From Myxococcota bacterium (lineage in GTDB: Bacteria; Myxococcota_A; Polyangia; Polyangiales; Polyangiaceae), in assembly GCA_963169915.1 (NCBI GenBank), contig CAUJEM010000009.1, forward strand, positions 18,147 to 82,146: 64,000 nt of DNA. Direction: 5' to 3'. Positions 1-7,292 of this stretch are shown in pieces. Every line of letters starts with the position of its first letter. Within the stretch, counting starts at the first letter, position 1. Position numbers and translations under genes: made by a program. The notes under the pieces were generated by a model. It was given only the letters and a program-made list of their open reading frames with translations, had not been told where the DNA came from and did no database searches.

Positions 1-1078
1 AGGCCATGAAGCCGTTCCAGCCGAGCGCGCCGGCGTGCACGTGCGCGATGGTCCAGTCCGTGTAGTGGCTGAGCGCGTTGACGCTCTTGATGCTGAGCAG
101 CGGCCCCTCGAAGGTGGCCATTCCATAGAAGGTGATGCCCACCACGAAGAACTTGAGCACCGGCTCCTCGGCCACCTTGTTCCAGGCGCCGCGCAGGGTG
201 AGCAGGCCGTTGATCATGCCGCCCCAGGAGGGCATCCACAGCATGACGCTGAACAGCATGCCGAGCGTGGAGGCCCACTCCGGCAGCGCGGTGTAGTGCA
301 GGTGATGAGGCCCCGCCCAGATGTAGATGAAGACCAGGGACCAGAAGTGCAGGATGCTGAGGCGGTAGCTGTAGACCGGGCGCTCCGCCGCCTTGGGCAC
401 GAAGTAGTACATGAGGCCCAAGAACGGGGTGGTGAGCACGAAGGCCACCGCGTTGTGCCCGTACCACCACTGCATGAAGGCGTCCTGGACGCCGGCGTAG
501 AGCGGGTAGCTCTTGGCCAGGCTCACCGGCAAGGCCAGGTTGTTGAAGATGTGCAGCAGCCCCACCGTGACGATGGTGGCGATGTAGAACCAGAGCGCGA
601 CGTAGATGTGGCGCTCACGGCGCCGGGCCAGCGTCCCGAAGAAGTTGATCGCGAAGATGACCCACACGACCGTGAGCGCCAGATCCACGGGCCACTCGAG
701 CTCGGCGTACTCCTTGGACTGCGTGATCCCGAGCGGCAGCGTGACGGCCGCGGCGACGATGATGGCCTGCCAGCCCCAGAAGTGGACGTTGCTGAGCTTG
801 TCGCTGAACATCCGTGCCTTGAGCAGGCGCTGGCTGGAGTAGTACACGGCCGCGAAGATGGCGTTGCCGGCGAACGCGAAGATGGCGGCGTTGGTGTGCA
901 AGGGGCGGAGCCGCCCGAAGGTGAGCGGCGGGAGCCCGAAGCTGAGGGCGGGCATCACCAGCATCAGGGCGAGCCACAGCCCGATGATGGTGGCGACGGC
1001 GCCCCACAGGATGGTGGCGAAGGCGAATTTTCTGACGATGGCGTCGTCGTAGCTGAAGGTCTCTTGCCCGGGGCTCAT
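1..1078 (-). CDS. ccoN: cbb3-type cytochrome c oxidase subunit I, C-terminus cut by window edge
   Basis: Catalytic haem-copper subunit of the high-affinity cbb3 terminal oxidase, which reduces O2 in the inner membrane. About 359 residues are present; the C-terminus lies beyond the window. The protein starts [18 protein letters not shown] and has many hydrophobic helices. CcoN hallmarks visible are [18 protein letters not shown], the CuB region [25 protein letters not shown], and [20 protein letters not shown] near the edge. The HN pair in WYGHN, rather than the HPEVY of aa3 oxidases, indicates the cbb3 type. The ATG at 1078 is the only sensible start; there is no Shine-Dalgarno site, but a -24/-12 promoter match lies just upstream. 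ccoO and ccoP would be expected beyond position 1. Confidence 0.95.
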   Translation of the reverse strand, partial: MSPGQETFSYDDAIVRKFAFATILWGAVATIIGLWLALMLVMPALSFGLPPLTFGRLRPLHTNAAIFAFAGNAIFAAVYYSSQRLLKARMFSDKLSNVHFWGWQAIIVAAAVTLPLGITQSKEYAELEWPVDLALTVVWVIFAINFFGTLARRRERHIYVALWFYIATIVTVGLLHIFNNLALPVSLAKSYPLYAGVQDAFMQWWYGHNAVAFVLTTPFLGLMYYFVPKAAERPVYSYRLSILHFWSLVFIYIWAGPHHLHYTALPEWASTLGMLFSVMLWMPSWGGMINGLLTLRGAWNKVAEEPVLKFFVVGITFYGMATFEGPLLSIKSVNALSHYTDWTIAHVHAGALGWNGFMA

Positions 1079-1090
1079 CGGCGCCGGCAG

Positions 1091-1107
1091 AGCAACTGTC
1101 GTGCCGC
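1091..1107 (-). promoter_or_regulatory. Candidate sigma-54 (-24/-12) promoter for ccoN
   Basis: On the minus strand GCGGCACGACAGTTGCT matches the sigma-54 consensus (TGGCACG, four bases, TTGCW) except for C instead of T before the first GG. The invariant GG (1105-1104) and GC (1093-1092) are separated by exactly ten bases. The implied start is near 1080, only two bases before the ATG, so the transcript would be almost leaderless. No enhancer site was identified. Confidence 0.35.
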
Positions 1108-1254
1108 TGCGTCACGTTCCACGCCGGCGCGCGCTTCGCGCAAAGTCTGCGTGATGATCGCCTGTGCCAGCAAGTTCTGCGCCGCGGCTCGCGCCGCCGC
1201 TGGGGGCCCCCCGGGGCCGTCACGACCGCCGCTGGCAGCTCGGCGTGGAGGAGC

Positions 1255-2031
1255 TCAGGGAGCGGGCGCCTCCGCGCCGAGGCGATACGCTCCCTCTAAG
1301 CCCTGGAGCTGCTGCGTCAAGGCGGGCTCGGGGTATACCGCGACGGCGAGGCGGGCGTAGCGCAGCAGCTCGAGATCGAACAGCGAGTCCCCGAACGCCG
1401 CCAGGGGGCGCACGTCGCCGAGGAGCTGCCGGCAGGCCCTCACCTTGTCCTCCCCGAAGGGGACGAAGCCGGGGAGCCGCTGCTGCGCGAGGCCACGCTC
1501 GAAATGCAGCCGAGTGCCGTGCACGTCCCGGGGCTCGAAGCCGAGCGCTTGGACGCCTCGCTCGACGATGAATTGAGGGGACGCGGAGACGACGACGCAG
1601 CGCAGCTCATGCTGGCGAGCCCACTGCAGCACCTGGCGGAGGGCGGGGCGATGACGGCGCTCGAGCTCGGGTGGGCCTCGCAGCGCAGCGTCGGTGAGCT
1701 CAGCGAGCTCACTGGCGCCGAGCCCCGCGTAGATCCAGGTCATCAGCTGGAAGGTGGGCAGGCGCGGCACCGCGCCGGCTTCGAAGGCGTGGAGCACCCT
1801 GAGCGCGAGCTCGTGCACGTTGCCCGTGGACGACAGCCCATGGTGCGCGGCGAAGGCGGCGACCGCGGGCGCGACCTCGGGCTGGAGGCACTCGACCCGG
1901 CAAGCGTAGCGCAGCACGTCGTCCGACACGTCGCCCTCCCACAGCGTGCCGTCGGCGTCGAAGGCGAGGGCGCCCGGGCCGCCCTGGTGGAGCTCGCGCT
2001 CGAGCTGCTGCAGGAGGCGCTGCACGCTCAC
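1255..2031 (-). CDS. HAD-superfamily phosphatase, phosphoserine-phosphatase-like
   Basis: Predicted cytoplasmic phosphomonoesterase of the HAD superfamily, about 258 residues. Motif I is DADGTLWEGD near the N-terminus (nucleophile and acid/base aspartates), motif II is VVVSASPQF, motif III is the Lys of GEDKVRACRQLL, and motif IV is AFGDSLFDLELL. This arrangement fits the HAD-IB phosphoserine-phosphatase-like group. I chose the GTG at 2031 because it overlaps the upstream stop as GTGA; another in-frame GTG at 2055 would add eight residues. It is the last gene of an operon with acetyl-CoA synthetase and a nucleotidyltransferase. The substrate is unknown; coupling to the nucleotidyltransferase suggests a phosphorylated alcohol or sugar. 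Confidence 0.8.
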   Translation of the reverse strand: MSVQRLLQQLERELHQGGPGALAFDADGTLWEGDVSDDVLRYACRVECLQPEVAPAVAAFAAHHGLSSTGNVHELALRVLHAFEAGAVPRLPTFQLMTWIYAGLGASELAELTDAALRGPPELERRHRPALRQVLQWARQHELRCVVVSASPQFIVERGVQALGFEPRDVHGTRLHFERGLAQQRLPGFVPFGEDKVRACRQLLGDVRPLAAFGDSLFDLELLRYARLAVAVYPEPALTQQLQGLEGAYRLGAEAPAP

Positions 2032-2798
2032 GGCGCTGGCCGGGTGCTCCACCACTGCGCGCCGTGCGCGAGGTCCTCCAGCGTGTCGAGCTCCATGTAG
2101 CCCCCGTGCGTGTCTTCGTGCTCCATCACCACGCCACGCTCGAGCAGCTCAGCGAGGAGATCGATGAGGTACGCGCGCTCGAAGCTACGCCCCTCGCGGT
2201 AGGGGCCTGCGGGGTGCTGCGCCGCGGCGGCGTCGTAGGCGTCGATGAGCGTGGCCGCACCCGCGGCGGAGGCCTTCATCACGCCGATGAACTCGCCGGT
2301 GGCAGCGTCGCTGGGTAGGCGCCGCGAGAGCTCCACGACGCGCCCACCCTCCGCGCGGAGCTTCTCGGCGTCGGTCTCGGGGTGCTGGTGGCGGTCTACG
2401 TAGCGGCGACGCCACGCGGTGTCACAGCCTAGGACGAAGGGCGCGGGGTTGGCGAGCAGCCGGCGGACGACGTCGCCCTCGTACACGATGTCCGCGTAGG
2501 TCGCGACGAAGCCGCCCCGGAGCTGCTCCCGGGCGCAGAGCAGCGAGCCTAGGATGTTGTTGTGCTCCCACCGAGGGTTATGGATCTGACGGAGCTCCGG
2601 GTAGCGCTCCCGCACCACCTCCGCTTTGTAGCCAGCGATGAACCAGACGTCTTGGCGGCGGAAGCCGCCGTGCTCCAGCGCCAGCAGGATGTGCTCCAGC
2701 ATGGGCTTGCCCAGCACCTCCACGAGGGTCTTGGGGACCGCGTCCGTGCGGTGCTGGAGGCGTGAGCCTCGTCCGGCGCCGATGATGATGGCTTGCAC
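2028..2798 (-). CDS. Nucleotidyltransferase, LicC / phosphocholine-cytidylyltransferase-like
   Basis: Predicted to transfer a nucleotide to a phosphorylated small molecule (256 residues). The N-terminal signature IIIGAGRGSRLQ followed by PKTLVEVLGKPMLEH is the Rossmann-like NTP-transferase motif; the metal-binding aspartate is in ATYADIVYEGDVV and a late acidic motif is MELDTLEDL. Overall pattern resembles LicC-type phosphocholine or aminoethylphosphonate cytidylyltransferases more than long glucose-1-phosphate enzymes. It starts with GTG behind a good GAGGAG ribosome site, three bases after the acs stop codon, and overlaps the downstream HAD gene by four bases. Substrate and choice of CTP are inferred only. 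Confidence 0.8.
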   Translation of the reverse strand: MQAIIIGAGRGSRLQHRTDAVPKTLVEVLGKPMLEHILLALEHGGFRRQDVWFIAGYKAEVVRERYPELRQIHNPRWEHNNILGSLLCAREQLRGGFVATYADIVYEGDVVRRLLANPAPFVLGCDTAWRRRYVDRHQHPETDAEKLRAEGGRVVELSRRLPSDAATGEFIGVMKASAAGAATLIDAYDAAAAQHPAGPYREGRSFERAYLIDLLAELLERGVVMEHEDTHGGYMELDTLEDLAHGAQWWSTRPAP

Positions 2799-2801
2799 GA
2801 C

Positions 2802-4760
2802 TCACTCCTCGGCCTGTTGAAGCTGGACGAGCACGTTCAGATCCTCGAGCGTGCTGGTGTCGCCGCGCGGCGCCTGGCCGGCGACGAGATCTTTCAAGAA
2901 GCGGCGCATGATCTTGCCGCTGCGGGTCTTCGGGAGCGCCTCCGCGAAGCGGACGTCGTCCGGCTTGGCGAAGCGCCCGATCTCTCGGGCGACGTGCTCG
3001 CCGAGCTCCGCGGCGAGCGCTGGGCCGGGGGCGTGGCTCGGCTTGAGGCAGACGAACACGACCAGCGCCTGCCCCTTCAGCTCGTCTGGGCGCCCCACCG
3101 CGGCGGCCTCGGCGACGGCGGGGTGAGAGACGAGCGCGCTCTCCACCTCCGCGGTGCCGATCCTGTGCCCAGCGACGTTGAGGACGTCGTCGATCCGCCC
3201 GACGACACGGTAGTAGCCGTCGGCGTCCTGGTGGGCGCCGTCCCCGCTGAAGTAGTGGCCCGGGATGGGCGCGAAGTACTGCGCGTGGTAGCGGGCGGGA
3301 TCACCCCAGACGCCGGCGAGCATGCCGGGCCAGGCGCGCTTCATCGTGAGCAAGCCGCTCTCCTGCGCGCCGACGGGCGAGCCGTCGACGCGCACGATGG
3401 CCGGCTCCGCGCCAAAGAACGGCAGCCCCGCCGAGCCCGGCCGCGCGGCGTGCACCCCCGGCAGCGTGGTCAGCAAGATGGAGCCCGTCTCGGTCTGCCA
3501 CCAGGTGTCCACGATGGGGCAGCGGGACTGGCCCACGGTCTCGTAGTACCAGATCCACGCCTCCGGGTTGATGGGCTCCCCGACGCTCCCGAGCAGCCGG
3601 AGGGAGCTCAGATCGGCGCGCTGCACGTGCTCCGGCCCTTGACGGATGAACGCGCGGATGGCGGTGGGCGCGGTGTAGAGGATGCTGACGCGGTGCCGCT
3701 CGATGAGCTGCCAGAAGCGCCCCCAGTCCGGCTGGTTGGGGGCGCCCTCGTACATCACGCAGGTGGCGCCGTTCGAGAGGGGGCCGTAGACGAGGTAGCT
3801 GTGGCCGGTCACCCAGCCCACGTCCGCCGTGCACCAGAAGACGTCCTCGGGCTTCAGATCGAAGACGTAGCGCGTGCTGACGTGGACGGCCGCGAGGTAG
3901 CCGGCGGTGCTGTGGACCACCCCCTTGGGCTTGCCGGTGGAGCCCGAGGTGTAGAGCACGAAGAGCGGGTGATCGGCGCCGACGATCTCCGGCGCCCCGC
4001 TGGCCTCCCCGCCGTGGAGCTCCTGCCAGGTGAGGTCGCGCCCCGGCTGAAGCTGGATGGGGGCATGACGGGGTCCGAGGCGCTCGTAGACGACGACGTG
4101 CTCCACCTCCGGCAGCGTGCTGAGCGCCTCGTCCACGGTCCGCTTGAGCTCGACCACCTTGCCCCGCCGCCAGGCGCCGTCCTGGGTGAGCACCACGCGC
4201 GCGCCAGAGTCGCGGATGCGCTCGCGCAGCGCGTCCGCCGCGAAGCCCCCGAACACGACCGAGTGCGGGGCGCCGACCCGCGCGCAGGCGAGCATGGCGA
4301 TCACCGTCTCAGGCACCATGCCCATGTAGATGACGACGCGGTCCCCGGCGCGGACCCCCAGGGAGCGCAGCGCGCGGGCCAGCGTGACGACCTGGGCGTG
4401 CAGCTCCGCGTAGCTGAGTCGACGCACCTCCCCGGGCTCCCCCTCCCAGATCAGCGCCGCCTTGTCGGCGCTGGTCGTCAGGTGGCGATCGAGGCAGCTC
4501 TCGGTGACGTTGAGGGTCGCCCCTTCGAACCAGCGGGCGTCCTCGAACCCGCCGGACACGATGCGCCGCGGAGGTGAGCGAAAGCTCAGCTCCGCGGTCT
4601 CACGAGCCCAGAACGTCTCCGGGGAGTCGAGGCTCTCGCGATAGAGCCGCTGGTAGTCCTCCAGGCGGCCGAGGCGCGCCTGGGCGCGAAAGGCCGCCGA
4701 GGGCTCGAAGCTGCGCGCCTCGTTACTGTAGGCCCCGATGATCCCGACTGAGTCCGACAT
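2802..4760 (-). CDS. acs: Acetyl-coenzyme A synthetase (AMP-forming)
   Basis: Converts acetate, ATP and CoA to acetyl-CoA via acetyl-AMP. At 652 residues it has the standard Acs length. The phosphate-binding loop YTSGSTGKPKGVVHS lies at about residues 270-284, the adenylation motif TWWQTETG at 419-426, and the acetylatable lysine motif PKTRSGKIMRR with Lys near 616. The ATG at 4760 (MSDSVGIIG) is preferred over an in-frame start 30 codons upstream because Acs proteins begin here and a TAGGCT element sits seven bases upstream of it. First gene of a three-gene operon with a nucleotidyltransferase and a HAD phosphatase. Confidence 0.96.
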   Translation of the reverse strand: MSDSVGIIGAYSNEARSFEPSAAFRAQARLGRLEDYQRLYRESLDSPETFWARETAELSFRSPPRRIVSGGFEDARWFEGATLNVTESCLDRHLTTSADKAALIWEGEPGEVRRLSYAELHAQVVTLARALRSLGVRAGDRVVIYMGMVPETVIAMLACARVGAPHSVVFGGFAADALRERIRDSGARVVLTQDGAWRRGKVVELKRTVDEALSTLPEVEHVVVYERLGPRHAPIQLQPGRDLTWQELHGGEASGAPEIVGADHPLFVLYTSGSTGKPKGVVHSTAGYLAAVHVSTRYVFDLKPEDVFWCTADVGWVTGHSYLVYGPLSNGATCVMYEGAPNQPDWGRFWQLIERHRVSILYTAPTAIRAFIRQGPEHVQRADLSSLRLLGSVGEPINPEAWIWYYETVGQSRCPIVDTWWQTETGSILLTTLPGVHAARPGSAGLPFFGAEPAIVRVDGSPVGAQESGLLTMKRAWPGMLAGVWGDPARYHAQYFAPIPGHYFSGDGAHQDADGYYRVVGRIDDVLNVAGHRIGTAEVESALVSHPAVAEAAAVGRPDELKGQALVVFVCLKPSHAPGPALAAELGEHVAREIGRFAKPDDVRFAEALPKTRSGKIMRRFLKDLVAGQAPRGDTSTLEDLNVLVQLQQAEE

Positions 4761-4767
4761 GCGCCCA

Positions 4768-4773
4768 AGCCTA
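4768..4773 (-). promoter_or_regulatory. TAGGCT -10-like element, 7 bases before acs ATG
   Basis: Reads TAGGCT then TGGGCGC then ATG on the minus strand, with no Shine-Dalgarno site. The spacing would put transcription start at or next to the ATG. The same hexamer precedes four other starts in the window by 6-9 bases. Confidence 0.45.
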
Positions 4774-4860
4774 CGCCGATGCCCGCCGGGGTGGGGGAAA
4801 GAAGGCGCTGCCCCCGGGGAGGCTCGGCGTGACGAGCGGGGCTCGACCACCCCTCACGAC

Positions 4861-4895
4861 GAAGACCGGAACCCCCAGCCGGGGCCCCGGTCTTC
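4861..4895 (-). terminator. Strong hairpin downstream of rpsT
   Basis: GAAGACCGG at 4861-4869 pairs perfectly with CCGGTCTTC at 4887-4895, and the enclosed bases can pair further (CCCC/GGGG). It lies 20 bases after the rpsT stop codon. No T-run follows, so it may act as a Rho-assisted stop or protect the 3' end. Confidence 0.6.
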
Positions 4896-4915
4896 GAGGC
4901 GTGACGCGGGTGGCG

Positions 4916-5179
4916 TCAGGCGAGCTTGTGCAGGGCCGACTGGATGCGTGACGTGAGCCTCGCCGCCGCCTTCGGGTGGATGAGCCCCTTCGCCGCGGCC
5001 TTGGCCAGGGCGATCGAGGCGCTGGCCACCGGACCGGCGGCCTCCCCCTTCGTGCCTGCGACGAGCGCCGCGCGGGCGCGCTTGACGGTGGTGCGCATGG
5101 CGCTGCGCGCAGCACGGTTGCGCTCGGCGCGCGTGATGCGTTGACGGTTACGTTTTGCGGCGGACGGGTGGTTGGCCAT
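4916..5179 (-). CDS. rpsT: 30S ribosomal protein S20
   Basis: Small-subunit protein that binds 16S rRNA. It has 87 residues, beginning MANHPSAAKRNRQRITRAER, the conserved basic S20 N-terminus, and ending in the helical region LIHPKAAARLTSRIQSALHKL. The ATG is preceded by a strong AAGGAGGG site that lies inside the last codons of the small upstream ORF, so the two are probably cotranscribed and translationally linked. A strong hairpin follows the stop. Confidence 0.98.
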   Translation of the reverse strand: MANHPSAAKRNRQRITRAERNRAARSAMRTTVKRARAALVAGTKGEAAGPVASASIALAKAAAKGLIHPKAAARLTSRIQSALHKLA

Positions 5180-5182
5180 CGA

Positions 5183-5344
5183 TCAGCCCTCCTTCTTTGC
5201 GTCAGCGGACTTCACATCATCGCCCACGGGGTGGACAGGGAACTTCGGGGTGCCTGCGCGCACGCGTGCGCGCTTCTTGGCCGCACCGTTGCGGGCGGCG
5301 TTGATGGCGCGTCGGCGCTGGGTCTGCTGGGTGGAGGAAACCAT
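5183..5344 (-). CDS. Small basic protein of 53 residues upstream of rpsT
   Basis: Short reading frame starting MVSSTQQTQRRRAINAARNG and ending in an acidic-basic tail ADAKKEG. The middle is rich in Arg and Lys (KKRARVRAG), as in small ribosome- or RNA-binding proteins. Its stop is three bases before the rpsT start, and its last codons carry the rpsT ribosome-binding site. A near-consensus promoter lies about 50 bases upstream. I cannot name the family and see no clear Shine-Dalgarno site for it. It could be a ribosome-associated protein or a regulatory leader peptide for S20. Coding status rests on context, length and composition. Confidence 0.6.
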   Translation of the reverse strand: MVSSTQQTQRRRAINAARNGAAKKRARVRAGTPKFPVHPVGDDVKSADAKKEG

Positions 5345-5391
5345 GACTATCTCATGCGGTGAGCCGCGCCCGGCGGGCGCGAGGGAGGCGC

Positions 5392-5420
5392 ACTATGGGC
5401 AACTATCTTGCCCTTGTCAA
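5392..5420 (-). promoter_or_regulatory. Near-consensus sigma-70 promoter for the small ORF-rpsT operon
   Basis: On the minus strand TTGACA (5420-5415), a 17-base spacer, then CATAGT (5397-5392). Between it and the ORF start is a perfect seven-base-pair hairpin, CGCGCCC/GGGCGCG, at 5365-5381, which could be a leader regulatory structure. Confidence 0.75.
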
Positions 5421-5456
5421 TTCGCCTTTTCAGGGGGCCCTGCCGAGCCCCCGCCC

Positions 5457-7223
5457 TCACTTGGAGAGGCGCTTGGCCAGCAGGTCTCCCAGGGTCCCGA
5501 AGCTGCTCTCTGCCTTGAGCTTCTGGCGGTACTCCTTGGTGGCCCGCTTCTCCTCGTCCTCCGCCAGCCCGCGGATGCTGAGCTTCGGCTCGTTGCGGTC
5601 CAGGTCGATGATCTTGGCCTCGATGATGGCGCCCTGCTTGAAATGCTTGCGCAGATCCGTGCCGCGCTGGGTCCCGGTCTGCCCGGCGGGGACGAAGCCG
5701 CGCGCGGCACGCCCCATGACCCCCAAGATACGGACGACGAGGCCCGCGGGGTCCGCCTTCAGCACCTCCGCCTTGACGCTCCCGTACTTGACGATGCGCT
5801 GGGGTTCTTCATTCTCACGCCCTGGCGGCGGTGGAGGCTGTAGCCCGATGCGGCGCGCGTGGACGTCGAAATCCACGACGACGACGTCGAAGTCTTGTCC
5901 CACGCTGACCAAGCTGGCGGCCGTCTCTACCCGCTCGAAGGACAGATCCGAGACGTGGACCATCCCCTCGAGGCCGGGCTCGAGCTCCACGAAGGCGCCG
6001 TACTTCTCCACGCGCGTGACCTTGCCGGCGTGACGCGTCCCTGGGGCGAACTTGAGCTTGGCGGCGGCCCAAGGATCTTCCACGAGCGCCTTGCGCGAGA
6101 GCCAGATCTTCCCGCGCTCGTCCACCTTCGTGATCTTGACGTCGAACCTGTCGCCGGGCTTCATCAGCTCAGCGAGCTTGGCTCGGGGATCGTGGCTGGC
6201 CTCGGAGACGTGGATGAGCCCCTCGAGGCCCTCCGCTGCCGGCAGCGCCACGAAGGCGCCCCACTCCACGACGGTGCGGACCACGCCCTCGAGCACCTGG
6301 CCCTCGCTGAGCAGGGTGAGCGCGTGCTTGCGTCGCTCTCTGGCCTCTTGCTCCAGCATGGGGCGCCGCGTGACGACCACGTCTCGTCCCTGGCTCTTGT
6401 AGTCCGCGACCTTGAAGTCCAGCCGCTGCCCGACGAGCCCAGCGAAGTTGGCGTTGCCAGGGTGGAGGTCCATCCCGGACGCAGGCGCGAAGGCCCTCAG
6501 CCCGTCGATGTCGACCTCGACGCCGCCCTTGATGACGCCCGTGACGAGGCCCTGGATGAGCGCGCCGTCTTTGTGGGCCTGCTCGACGCGAGGCTTGGCC
6601 TCCTCCTCACGGAGCGGCTTGCGGGTCATCACCACGAGGCCGCCCCGCAGCCCGTCATTGTGAATGCGCGCGACGAAGCGGTCTCCCACGCTCGGGACCA
6701 GATCATCCGGCTCCATCTCCAGGCGATCGAAGATGGCGAGCGCCTTGCCGGACAGGTCGATCATGATGGCGGTGTCCAGCACGGCCGTCACCTTGCCGAA
6801 GGTCTCCTCCCCGACGTGGAAGGGCGCGCGCTCCATCGCGGGGCGCGGGTGATGCCGCCGCGCGCTGGGGGGCGCGCTCGGCCCTGCGCCCTCGGGCGCG
6901 CCCTCGGCGCCCGAGGTAGGCTTCTTCTTCTTACGGCGCCGCTTCTTCTTCTTGGGGGCGTCGGCGCTGGCGTCGGCTTCGGTCGTCTCCTCCGCGTCGC
7001 CGTCGTCGCTGCCCGAGTCGGCCGCGTCCGTGGGCGCGCGGTGCTCGGCCTCGCCCGCCTCCCGTGGTTCGGCGGTGACCTCGACGGCGGCCGCGGGAGG
7101 AGGTGATGACGGCTCAGTCACCGCGGCGTCCTGGGGAGGGGCGTCGCTCCCCTGCGCTGCAGGAGAGTCCGTGCCGTGAGCTGAGTCGACGTGGGGAGGA
7201 GGGGGGGGACGTTCGGAGGCCAT
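5457..7223 (-). CDS. S1-domain RNA-binding protein (ribosomal protein S1-like)
   Basis: Probable ribosome- or mRNA-binding protein of 588 residues. Residues 1-130 are low-complexity, first acidic and proline/alanine rich, then a run of Lys and Arg at 91-101. Five S1 OB-fold repeats follow at about 136-205, 219-290, 304-377, 395-462 and 478-553. Repeats 3 and 4 are most typical (GAFVALPAAEGLEGLIHVS; GAFVELEPGLEGMVHVSDLS); the fifth is diverged. Canonical S1 has four to six repeats but lacks this basic N-terminal tail. Whether it is the main RpsA or a second S1 paralogue cannot be told here. It has its own strong promoter. Confidence 0.85.
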   Translation of the reverse strand: MASERPPPPPHVDSAHGTDSPAAQGSDAPPQDAAVTEPSSPPPAAAVEVTAEPREAGEAEHRAPTDAADSGSDDGDAEETTEADASADAPKKKKRRRKKKKPTSGAEGAPEGAGPSAPPSARRHHPRPAMERAPFHVGEETFGKVTAVLDTAIMIDLSGKALAIFDRLEMEPDDLVPSVGDRFVARIHNDGLRGGLVVMTRKPLREEEAKPRVEQAHKDGALIQGLVTGVIKGGVEVDIDGLRAFAPASGMDLHPGNANFAGLVGQRLDFKVADYKSQGRDVVVTRRPMLEQEARERRKHALTLLSEGQVLEGVVRTVVEWGAFVALPAAEGLEGLIHVSEASHDPRAKLAELMKPGDRFDVKITKVDERGKIWLSRKALVEDPWAAAKLKFAPGTRHAGKVTRVEKYGAFVELEPGLEGMVHVSDLSFERVETAASLVSVGQDFDVVVVDFDVHARRIGLQPPPPPGRENEEPQRIVKYGSVKAEVLKADPAGLVVRILGVMGRAARGFVPAGQTGTQRGTDLRKHFKQGAIIEAKIIDLDRNEPKLSIRGLAEDEEKRATKEYRQKLKAESSFGTLGDLLAKRLSK

Positions 7224-7256
7224 GGGGAAGGGCAGGGGCTAGGGAGAGGGCGGGGC

Positions 7257-7284
7257 AATATAGCCGGTCAGGCTCGGCTGCCAA
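7257..7284 (-). promoter_or_regulatory. Sigma-70-type promoter of the S1-domain gene
   Basis: TTGGCA (7284-7279), a 16-base spacer, TATATT (7262-7257) on the minus strand, in the gap between mrp and the S1 gene. The leader to the ATG at 7223 is about 27 bases. Confidence 0.7.
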
Positions 7285-7292
7285 CCGTCCCT

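Noticed and set aside
35..1360. Long plus-strand reading frame opposite ccoN
   Set aside because: It is an antisense shadow: rich in Arg, Gly, Glu and His with no domain, while the minus strand encodes a clear CcoN.
2793..4577. 594-codon plus-strand frame opposite acs
   Set aside because: Antisense to a complete Acs protein; composition (RRGVHPRQRG type) is that of a GC-rich shadow frame.
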